From: Lysobacterales bacterium
GTDB lineage: Bacteria > Pseudomonadota > Gammaproteobacteria > Xanthomonadales > Rhodanobacteraceae
NCBI GenBank assembly: GCA_016721015.1
Contig: JADKJL010000013.1
Coordinates: 1 to 64,000 of the forward strand
DNA length: 64,000 bases
Direction of reading: 5' to 3'
A program made the translations under genes and the position numbers. This document shows, one piece after another, positions 1-6,524 of the stretch; within the stretch, counting starts at the first letter, position 1, and each line of letters opens with the position of its first letter. The notes below the pieces were generated by a model. That model did not search any database and was not told the DNA's origin. It saw nothing but the letters and a program-made list of their open reading frames with translations.

Positions 1-71
1 AATGCTGAATTTTGGGGCCGATGTTGCCGCCTAGGTTGATCAGGCGATTCCGGCTTTACCTCTTCTGTTCA

Positions 72-136
72 GGGCTTTCCGGGCAACTGATCTGAGGTAG
101 TTCGGATTCGCCCCAGCCGCCGTGGTGCAGGAGGGT
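72..136 (-). repeat. Shared sequence after toxin remnant, copy 1
   Basis: Read on the minus strand, this stretch follows the stop of the mazF remnant and aligns (about three quarters identical by eye, with small gaps) to 931-1000, which follows the parE-like gene. Shared blocks are CCTCCTGCACCAC, CGGCTGGGG and GAATCCGAA. It may be a common 3' flank of two acquired toxin-antitoxin cassettes. I could not find canonical integron attC core sites in it. Confidence 0.6.
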
Positions 137-161
137 CGGTGAAATTGTGAGGGAATTCTCG

Positions 162-499
162 CTACTCCAAAATTGCACGCACGTAGCATCGAGCGCCTCG
201 GTAAACCATGGCGAGCGGTGCGCGTTCAATTTTCTTGAACGTGCGCGCGCATCCACTGTTCGCGTTCGATCACACAACACCACACCTTTGGGTTTTCGTG
301 CCGGTGCCCATCATCGTCACGCTGAAACCCGTTTCTGCGGGAGGCACTGCCGCCTTTGGGTAATTGGTGCCACCCACAGCAAGCCCGGAGGCGTTGTTGA
401 ACGCGTCGGCCGAAAGTACAAGTACCGGCCTCGATCCACGGATCTGTCGGCCTTCACTGGATCAAGGCCTAACTCCAGAATATCTCCGCGAGCGGGCAT
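162..499 (-). pseudogene. Degenerate MazF/PemK-family toxin
   Basis: Remnant of a MazF/PemK-type mRNA interferase, normally an endoribonuclease toxin held in check by a MazE antitoxin. Conserved pieces appear in order but in different frames: MPARGDILELGLDPVK at the start, then GRQIRGSRPVLVLS and DAFNNASGLA, then VAPITQ, then GFSVTMMGTGTKTQ, then GVVLCDRTRTVDARAR, and finally RAILE before a TAG stop. At least four single-base shifts are needed to join them, so no functional product is expected if the sequence is right. It lies directly after the mazE remnant. The assignment rests on my recognition of the family pattern (R-G-SRPVLVLS, VAPIT, GVVLCD). Confidence 0.72.
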
Positions 500-504
500 C
501 CGGC

Positions 505-750
505 TCACAGCAACCGCACCGATTGCGCCGTCTTCCAGGGAATCATCATCGCGCTTCCATGCTGCCGGCGACTGGGCTGATGCCAAACGGTCAGCCAGGC
601 TGCGACGTGCGGGCGTGACAGAGAGCGTGACCTTCGACGACCAGCTCAACAACGGAGCCGGCTTCTGCACGGCGAGCGTCTGGCATACCGACGGGGAATC
701 GAGAGGATGATCGATCCGCCGGATTGGCGAAGCGTTGCGGCACAGGACAT
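505..750 (-). pseudogene. Degenerate MazE-family antitoxin
   Basis: Remnant of an AbrB/MazE-type antitoxin upstream of the mazF remnant, with a TGA stop 5 bases before the toxin ATG. The N-terminal DNA-binding strand reads ATLRQSGGSIILSIP in one frame, AEAGSVVELVVEGHAL continues in a second frame, and LSVTPARRS with a C-terminal acidic part continues in a third. These match the usual order of this antitoxin class: swapped-hairpin DNA-binding domain, the EVEL core, then a toxin-binding tail ending close to the toxin start. At least two frameshifts are present. Confidence 0.65.
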
Positions 751-894
751 GGCAGGGCTCGTCGGGATAAGGTTTTACTGGGGTAAAATAGGGCATGCGC
801 TACTCCACAAGGAGCGAAGCTGTGATCTGGCAACTTTCATTCTTCTTTCGCGTCAAGGGTCTGGAATCTTGAATTTCATGCGGATTTTGAATCC

Positions 895-1353
895 TCAGAG
901 TGATCGGCGACTCCCGCTGACCACTTCGTAGGATTTTTTCGGGAAACGGTTATGAGGGGAATTCGGATTCACCCCCAGCCGTGTGTGGTGCAGGAGGGCA
1001 GGATCTTGCCCCGAGATGTTCAATGACTGCTGTCTGGGCGCTCCCATCCAAGCCGGAATGTCTCGGGGCTTGTGCAGCACTCGGCCCACATCGATTCGTT
1101 CCTGCTGCTCGATATAGAACACCAGATACGGGAAACCCTCGATTGGCCAAAACCGCAGCCGATCCAGCTTCAATGCGACCGAATAGCGTGTGGAACCCGC
1201 TTTCGCGTGTGCGCTTATGTGACCCAGTGCATCTTCAACCGCAGCGACCCAGCGCCGTGCCAGGATCGCTCCACCTTCATTCTTGTACCAGTCGGTGGTT
1301 TGTCTGACTTCGCGTCTGGCCTGCGCAGTCAGGTACACGGGCTTGGCAATCAA
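895..1353 (-). CDS. ParE/RelE-family toxin with run-on C-terminus
   Basis: Type II toxin of the ParE/RelE superfamily. The family ends near residue 105; residues 1-105 match it, with an N-terminal LTAQARREVRQTTDWY helix, a central LRFWPIEGFPYLVFY strand pair and the end RVLHKPRDIPAWMG. The frame then runs on for about 47 codons into the shared flank at 931-1000. A TGA at 1020-1022 in another frame would give a normal-length protein, so a 3' frameshift is likely. The start is TTG, overlapping the antitoxin stop (TTGA), as in many TA operons. The matching antitoxin gene is broken. Whether the toxin is active is unknown. Confidence 0.7.
   Translation of the reverse strand: MIAKPVYLTAQARREVRQTTDWYKNEGGAILARRWVAAVEDALGHISAHAKAGSTRYSVALKLDRLRFWPIEGFPYLVFYIEQQERIDVGRVLHKPRDIPAWMGAPRQQSLNISGQDPALLHHTRLGVNPNSPHNRFPKKSYEVVSGSRRSL
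931..1000 (-). repeat. Shared sequence after toxin, copy 2
   Basis: Second copy of the sequence at 72-136, here lying after the proper end of the parE-like gene and read through by its extended frame. It keeps CCTCCTGCACCAC, CGGCTGGGG and GAATCCGAA. Confidence 0.6.
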
Positions 1354-1587
1354 GGCTCGGATTTGCCGTCGGCGATATCCCGCAATTCGGCAAAGAACGC
1401 ATCGTCTGCCACTTCCCCCGCCCGGGATGAATCAGTCCAGCAGCACATGCGCAGCTTTCCACATCGCGCTGCTTTCGGATCAATTCACGCAGATACTCGC
1501 TACTGGAGCCATAGGTGTTCGCTGACTTGTTCGTCGACGAAGTGCTTGAGTTCGTCGGGCAGGGAAATGTCTGGCGTGTTCGGCCAT
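1350..1587 (-). pseudogene. Frameshifted ParD-family antitoxin
   Basis: ParD/CopG-type antitoxin, normally a ribbon-helix-helix repressor that neutralises ParE. Three conserved blocks are in three frames: ISLPDELKHFVDEQVS (RHH domain), YGSSSEYLRELIRKQRDVE (toxin-binding linker) and ADDAFFAELRDIADGKSEP before the TGA. One base is lost within GTGGAAAGCTG (expected GAA-AAG), and others near the start codon and near residue 25. Its stop overlaps the toxin start. If the shifts are real, the toxin has lost its cognate antitoxin; if they are sequencing errors, this is an ordinary parDE operon. Confidence 0.75.
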
Positions 1588-1615
1588 GGCGCGCTCCTAT
1601 GGCAAAGTTTGCCAT

Positions 1616-2043
1616 GCCAGTATGGAAGTGACCGTGACCGTCCGCAAGACCTCTCCAGTCTCTGGGGTGTGGCTACCGGGTTCTCTCCAAATCCGGTGTC
1701 AGCTTTTTCGCATCACTTGCTGACTTCACCATGGCGAAGCCCAACGGGGTGCGCGATCCTTTCCTCCGCGTGACGTGAACGTGCCGGAACAACCGTTGGG
1801 CTTCGCGTGCTCAGCACCAACCTGCGATGGAAAGCGCTCACCGATAGTTGCCGAAAAAGCTTACGGATTGTGACCCGAACGACCACACGACTTTCACGAA
1901 GACCCACTAAAAGATTGGTGGAACACGACAATCAGCAGCGCGGAATGCTGGTTTGCATGCGCATGTCGATTTCGCGAATGTTCGCTCGTCGTAAGTGGGA
2001 GAGTCCGATTCCGCTCTCATATCCCATCCACGGAGAACCCTGC
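1616..2043. other. Intergenic stretch without convincing gene
   Basis: About 430 bases between the parD remnant and the VOC gene. Short open frames here resemble nothing I recognise. The only structure seen is a 14-bp inverted repeat (GCGAAGCCCAACGG at 1734-1747 and its complement at 1793-1806), a degenerate relative of the element at 36056-36211. Confidence 0.6.
1734..1806. repeat. Short inverted-repeat element, TTGGGCTTCGC type
   Basis: Two 14-bp arms in perfect inverted orientation enclose 45 bases. The arms share CGTTGGGCTTCGC with the longer element between emrA and emrB, so this is probably a shortened copy of the same dispersed element. Confidence 0.5.
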
Positions 2044-2469
2044 ATGCATATCCAGCCTTACCTCTATTTCGACGGTCGCTGCGAAGACGCGATCACGTTT
2101 TACCGCGAAGCCATTGGCGCCGAGTTGGTCATGTTGATGCGTTTTGGCGAAGCACCTGACGGCGACGGATGCACGGGCCCGATGCCGCCGGCGGACAAGG
2201 TGATGCACGCGTGTCTGCAGATTGGTGACAGCCAGGTGCTGGTTTCCGACGGTTTCGCTGCGGGGAATCCTGAATTCAAGGGTGTTTCGCTGTCACTGAA
2301 TGCCAACGACGATGCGCACGCCCGAAAGCTGTTCGATGCGCTGGTAGAAGGTGGCCAGGTGCAGATGGCGCTGGCGGAAAGTTTCTTCGCGACCAGTTTC
2401 GGCATGCTGACCGATCAGTTTGGCGTGGCCTGGATCATCGTCGTGTCCAAGCCCATGCCCGGCGCGTGA
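2044..2469 (+). CDS. VOC-family (PhnB/glyoxalase-like) protein
   Basis: 141-residue protein of the vicinal-oxygen-chelate fold, PhnB-like subgroup. It opens with the typical MHIQPYLYFDGRCEDAI strand and EAIGAEL helix, has two beta-alpha-beta-beta-beta modules (residues 1-70 and 75-135) and ends with FGVAWIIV. Substrate unknown. ATG chosen because homologues begin at this strand; the frame is open further upstream without similarity. It starts the VOC-YCII-ECF42-YCII group. Proteins of this kind are common partners of ECF42 sigma factors, so regulation by the downstream sigma factor is plausible (inference). Its reading frame is intact, unlike the next two genes. Confidence 0.85.
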   Translation: MHIQPYLYFDGRCEDAITFYREAIGAELVMLMRFGEAPDGDGCTGPMPPADKVMHACLQIGDSQVLVSDGFAAGNPEFKGVSLSLNANDDAHARKLFDALVEGGQVQMALAESFFATSFGMLTDQFGVAWIIVVSKPMPGA

Positions 2470-2557
2470 CCTGCGCCAACCATCGCTACACGTTCGCAAG
2501 CGGTGCGCGTTCGCCGTTGCGATCAGCGCATCACCCGCACAAATCGAGGAAACCACC

Positions 2558-2958
2558 ATGCGTTTCATGATGCTCATGATTCCCCGCGGCTATGACCAGG
2601 CCGCCTCGGGACAATGCCGGAGCCGGAAGCGGTCCGTCGGATGATGGTCTACAACCGCGAGCTGCAACACGCCGGCGTGCTGCTCGGTTGCGATGGCCTG
2701 CACCCGCCGTCCATGGGCGCACGGATAAGCTTCGCTGAAGGCAAGGGTCGCGTTGTCGACGGACCGTTCACCGAGGCCAGAGAGGTGCTCGGCGGCTACT
2801 GGATGATCGATGTCGGCTCGCTGGCGGAGGCCGTCGAGTGGGCGCGTCGATGCCCGGCCGGACCGGACGAAATCATTGAAGTGCGCCAGGTGCAGGAGCT
2901 TGCGGATTTTCCGCAGGAGATACGCGCCGTCGTGGCCGGTGATGGGATGCCTGCCTGA
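2558..2958 (+). pseudogene. YCII/DGPF-domain protein, one frameshift
   Basis: YCII-related (DGPF) protein, a small dimeric-barrel fold family whose genes cluster with ECF42 sigma factors; biochemical role not established. The N-terminus MRFMMLMI is in one frame and the rest (MPEPEAVRRMMVYN, then GRVVDGPFTEAREVLGGYWMI) in another. One base seems missing at about 2606-2612 (GCCTCGGGACAATG; a GGC-ACA reading restores the frame). The hallmark DGPF is present. Possibly still functional if the indel is a sequencing error. Confidence 0.82.
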
Positions 2959-3071
2959 TCGCATGGGTGCTGATCGATCCCACATCGTCACTGACATTTC
3001 GCGATCGATCTTGCCTGTGCGGTCCTGGCACTTCTTGCACGACGACCGGGGTGATGCTTTGATCGGCGCCC

Positions 3072-4344
3072 ATGCCCGTGACTGATGACATCCGTCACCG
3101 AATCGAGGCCGTCTGGCGCATTGAAGCGCCGCGGTTGATCGGCAGTCTTGCGCGCACGCTGCGCGATTTCGGTCTGGCCGAGGAAGTGGCCCAGGACGCG
3201 CTGGTCGCCGCGCTGGAGACCTGGCCAATCAAGGGCGTGCCCGAGCGGCCTGGGGCATGGTTGCTGACCACGGCGCGACGGCGCGCGATCGATATCCTGC
3301 GTCACGCCACCTTGGCCACCCGCAAGCACGAACTGCTGGAACACGACAGGTCGGGATGGACGCAATCCGATGGCGGTGCCACCAATGCGGATGACGAGTT
3401 CGGTGACGACTTGTTGCGCCTGATCTTCATCGCGTGTCACCCGGTGTTGTCCACCGATGCGCGCGTGGCATTGACCTTGCGCGTGCTCGGCGGACTGACC
3501 ACGCCGGAAATTGCCCGCGCCTTTCTGGTGCCGGAAGCGACCGTGGCTCAGCGCATCGTGCGCGCCAAGAAAGTGCTGGCGGAAAAACAGGTTTCGTTTG
3601 AATTGCCACCGCCGGCGGAACTGGGTTCGCGCCTGGCCCTCGGCGGCGCTCGAAGTGGTCTATCTGATCTTCAACGAAGGTTATGCCGCCACCAGCGGGG
3701 ACGATTGGATGCGTCCGTTGCTGTGTGCGCAAGCGCTGCGCCTGGCGCGCACGATCCTGTCACTGGCCGGCGACGAACCCGAAGTGCATGGCCTGATCGC
3801 GCTGATGGAATTGCAGGCTTCGCGTTTTGCCGCTCGCGTGGACGCCGCTGGACGACCGATCCTGCTCGCCGCACAGGATCGCGCGCGTTGGGACGCGGCG
3901 AGTATCCGTCGTGGTCTGGCGGCGCTGGCGCATGCCGAGGCCTTGGGTGGTGCTGACGGTTCGTATGCACTGCAAGCGGCGTTGGCTGCCTGTCACGCGC
4001 GTGCCGAGCAACATGATGCAACGGACTGGGCGCGCATCGTCGCGTTGTACACCCGACTGGCGAGCGTGGCACCGTCGCCGGTGGTTGAGCTCAATCGCGC
4101 CGTGGCGCTGGCCATGCGTGACGGGCCGCAGGCTGGCTTGGATGCAATCGCTCCGCTGCTCGATGAACCGAGGATGGCAGGCTACCATTTGTTGCCTGGT
4201 GTGCGCGGTGACCTGCTCGAACGGCTTGGCCGCCTGGACGAGGCGCGTGCCGCGTTCGAGCAGGCGGCAGGCCTCGCAGGCAATGCACGTGAACGCGAAT
4301 TCTTGCTCGAGCGGGCTGCCAGTCTGCGATCCGTCCGTGGATGA
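3072..4344 (+). pseudogene. ECF42-type sigma factor, one frameshift
   Basis: Extracytoplasmic-function sigma factor of the ECF42 type: sigma-2 region at about residues 10-80 (VAQDALVAALETWP), sigma-4 region at about 115-170 (LRVLGGLTTPEIARAFLVPEATVAQRIVRAKK in part), then a long C-terminal TPR-like extension typical of this group (YLIFNEGYAA, SPVVELNRAVALAM, YHLLPGVRGDLLERLGR). The two parts are in different frames; an extra C in GGCCCTCGG near 3640 explains it. Joined length of about 423 residues is normal for ECF42. No anti-sigma gene is present, as expected, since ECF42 factors are thought to be controlled by their own C-terminal extension. Confidence 0.85.
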
Positions 4345-4381
4345 TTTTTCCGGAATCTCAAACGAAGGAACCCATTGCGCC

Positions 4382-4735
4382 ATGGCCTACCTGTTGACTG
4401 TTCTTGAGCCGCGCGGACAGCGCAGCGAACGCACGCCCGAGCAGGGTCGCGAGTTGTATCAGCGCATGCTCGATTTCGGCGCTGGTCTGCAACAACGCGG
4501 CCTGCTGGTGGCGGGCGAGGCGCTGCGCTCGGAAAGCGAAGGGTTTCGCCTGAGCCTGCATGAAGGCGAGCGCCGTGTTGTCGACGGCCCATTCACCGAA
4601 GCCCGGGAAATGATCGGAGGCTTCTTCCTCATCGATGTGGCCAGCCGCGACGAGGCCCTCGCCATTGCCGCCGACTGCCCGGCCGCGCAATGGGCGACCA
4701 TCGAGGTTCGCGAGACCGGCACCTGCTACGAGTAG
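4382..4735 (+). CDS. YCII/DGPF-domain protein
   Basis: 117-residue intact DGPF protein (RRVVDGPFTEAREMIGGFFLID at residues 60-81, in part), the second of the cluster. It begins 37 bases after the sigma factor stop, so it is probably co-transcribed. Function unknown; the family is predicted to have enzyme-like dimeric alpha-beta barrels. Its intact frame shows the cluster is not wholly decayed. Confidence 0.85.
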   Translation: MAYLLTVLEPRGQRSERTPEQGRELYQRMLDFGAGLQQRGLLVAGEALRSESEGFRLSLHEGERRVVDGPFTEAREMIGGFFLIDVASRDEALAIAADCPAAQWATIEVRETGTCYE

Positions 4736-4900
4736 CGCCCGACGGCGATTGCGATCCAATGGCCCTCGCCGGATTGGCGAAAGCAGCCGAAAGGGTAAGC
4801 GCCAGCAAGGCGCGCATCATCGAACCGCGCGTCATGCGGTTCGATTCCCATGGCAAGTGGAATCACACGCGGCCTGAATAACTGTGGAATTTGAACGGAA

Positions 4901-4981
4901 TGGTGGCCGAGGACGGAATCGAACTCGCGCGACATGGGGATTTTCAAAACCCTGCTCACCAACTGCCTGCGCTACTCGGCC
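4901..4981 (-). tRNA. Degenerate tRNA-Phe(GAA)-like gene
   Basis: An 81-nt minus-strand sequence folds partly as tRNA: a perfect 7-bp acceptor stem (GGCCGAG/CTCGGCC), encoded ACCA end, TA at 8-9, D stem GCGC/GAGC with one mismatch, D loop with GTTGGT, anticodon loop TTGAAAA (GAA, Phe) and TTCGATT T-loop. But the anticodon stem (GGGTT/TCCCC) has two mismatches and the T stem (GCGAG/CCGTC) three, and the variable region is long. It is probably a tRNA pseudogene, or a real tRNA-Phe if this stretch contains sequence errors. Its 3' end faces the accessory region on the left. Confidence 0.55.
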
Positions 4982-5254
4982 CTTGTGCTTGCATGCCGGG
5001 CGCTGAAGGCGGCGGCGAAGGGGCGCGTATTACCCCGAGCCATTGGAGGCCGCTGGATTCGTCGCTTCTGACGCGGCTGCCAGGGGGTTTCGCGTACTGG
5101 CTGGCGTTTGCCGGGAGGCGGGCCGGCCTGAGGGCTGCGCCAGGGGGGGGGCGCGCCCTGAAACCCGGGATAAATGGCTGACGCTGATGCGAACGAAGTG
5201 GCGGTTGAATTTCGTTTCGGGGTCTCATCCTTGTCCGCCCATTGGAGAATGACC
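4982..5254. other. Intergenic, no gene seen
   Basis: About 270 bases between the tRNA-like sequence and the DUF6491 remnant. It contains a 9-base G run at 5147-5155 in a GC-rich patch. I see no supported gene. Confidence 0.5.
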
Positions 5255-5686
5255 GTGTTGAAGCCCCTGATTGCAATGTTTGGGGTTGCTGCTGGCAACG
5301 AGTGCGTTTGCGCAGACTGCCGAGAAGCAGGAGAAGGCGCGATGAGACTCCTTTCCGTATGCCGGCGAGCCGGTGGATCGCTTCCAGTTCTGGGATCTGC
5401 AGCGCTGGGAACTGGTCGGCGAGTACAAGGTGGTTGTGTGGCGGCGCGCTTGAATGAGGCCTACCTGCTGACAGTTGACCCGCCATGCCAGGATTTGCGC
5501 TGGGCACAGAAGATCGGGGTGACCTCGACGGCGAACTCGGTGAGCAAGCGCTTCGATTCGGTGGTGGTTGGCAAGTTCAAGTGTCGCATCAACGAAATTC
5601 GTCCAATCGACTACAAGAAGTATCTGGCGGACAAAAGGCGACGAAGGAGGCGGCAAAATCCTGAGGCGCAGGAGCATCGCGGTTGA
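5255..5686 (+). pseudogene. Frameshifted DUF6491-like secreted protein
   Basis: Remnant of a small exported protein resembling DUF6491, a family frequent in Lysobacterales with unknown function. The signal peptide reads LKPLIAMFGLLLATSAFAQ once an extra G near 5281 is ignored; the core reads YAGEPVDRFQFWDLQRWELVG; the rest reads RLNEAYLLTVDPPC, IGVTST and CRINEIRPIDYKKYLA in another frame. An in-frame TGA at about 5340 and a shift near 5445 add to the damage. The last codons run into the first repeat unit. GTG start preferred because GGAG lies 7 bases upstream. Confidence 0.7.
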
Positions 5687-6342
5687 AACCGCTCCCACGG
5701 GATGGTGCGAGGTTGCTTGGTGGGACCTTGCTTCGCGGGACCTTGCTTAGTGGATCTTGCTTCGTGGGAGGGACTTCAGTCCCGATGCACTTGGGCTTTG
5801 ATCGTGGGGTCTATTCGGCGATTGAACAATAAGAGCATCGCGGTTGAAACCGCTCCCACGGGATGGTGCGAGGTTGCTTGGTGGGACCTTGCTTCGCGGG
5901 ACCTTGCTTAGTGGATCTTGCTTCGTGGGAGGGACTTCAGTCCCGATGCACTTGGGCTTTGCTGGTCGGGTCTGTTCGGCGATTGAACAGCAAGAGCATC
6001 GCGGTTGAAACCGCTCCCACGGGATTGTGCGAGGTTGCTTGGTGGGACCTTGCTTCGCGGGATCTTGCTTAGTGGACCTTGCTTCGTGGGAGGGACTTCA
6101 GTCCCGATGCGTTTGGGCTTTGCTGGTCGGGTCTGTTCGGCGATTGAACAGCAGGAGCATCGCGGTTGAAACCGCTCCCACGGGATTGTGCGAGGTTGCT
6201 TGGTGGGGCCTTGCTTCGCGGGACCTTGCTTAGTGGATCTTGCTTCGTGGGAGGGACTTCAGTCCCGATGCACTTGGGCTTTGCTGGTCGGGTCTGTTCG
6301 GCGATTGAACAGCAGGAGCATCGCGGTTGAAACCGCTCCCAC
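5672..6342. repeat. 161-bp tandem repeat array (4+ units)
   Basis: Units begin with GAGCATCGCGGTTGAAACCG at 5672, 5833, 5994, 6155 and 6316: an exact 161-bp period, four full copies and one partial. Units differ by a few substitutions. Each carries two hairpins, a GCGGTT-stem REP (inverted) and a GGGACT-stem REP (direct), separated by GGACCTTGCTTCG-like short repeats. Open frames across the array are by-products of the period and not genes. Confidence 0.92.
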
Positions 6343-6477
6343 GATGCTTGCTCCCACGATGCTTGCTCACACGACGCTTGCTCCCACGATGCTTGCTCCC
6401 AGGACGCCTCCTCGCACGATGATCGCTCCAGCGTCGCTTGCTCTGACGTTGCATGCGCCGATGACGACTGCCCGAGG
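6343..6477. repeat. 15-bp tandem repeats with graded decay
   Basis: Nine consecutive 15-bp units starting from GATGCTTGCTCCCAC. Units 1-4 are nearly identical; units 5-9 diverge step by step (for example GACGCCTCCTCGCAC, GTCGCTTGCTCTGAC). The first unit grows directly out of the CTCCCAC end of the last REP of the 161-bp array. Confidence 0.8.
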
Positions 6478-6524
6478 ATATTCGCACCCTCGACTCATGC
6501 GCTGGTGACGAATGCTTGCCTTGA

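Noticed and set aside
1..1600. Integron gene cassettes with attC sites
   Set aside because: Cassette-like layout, but no integrase and no convincing GTTRRRY/RYYYAAC core pair could be found.
5568..6508. Series of similar short open frames beginning MVRGCLVGPC in the 161-bp array
   Set aside because: They are the same frame repeated by the period, with no ribosome sites and hairpins inside.
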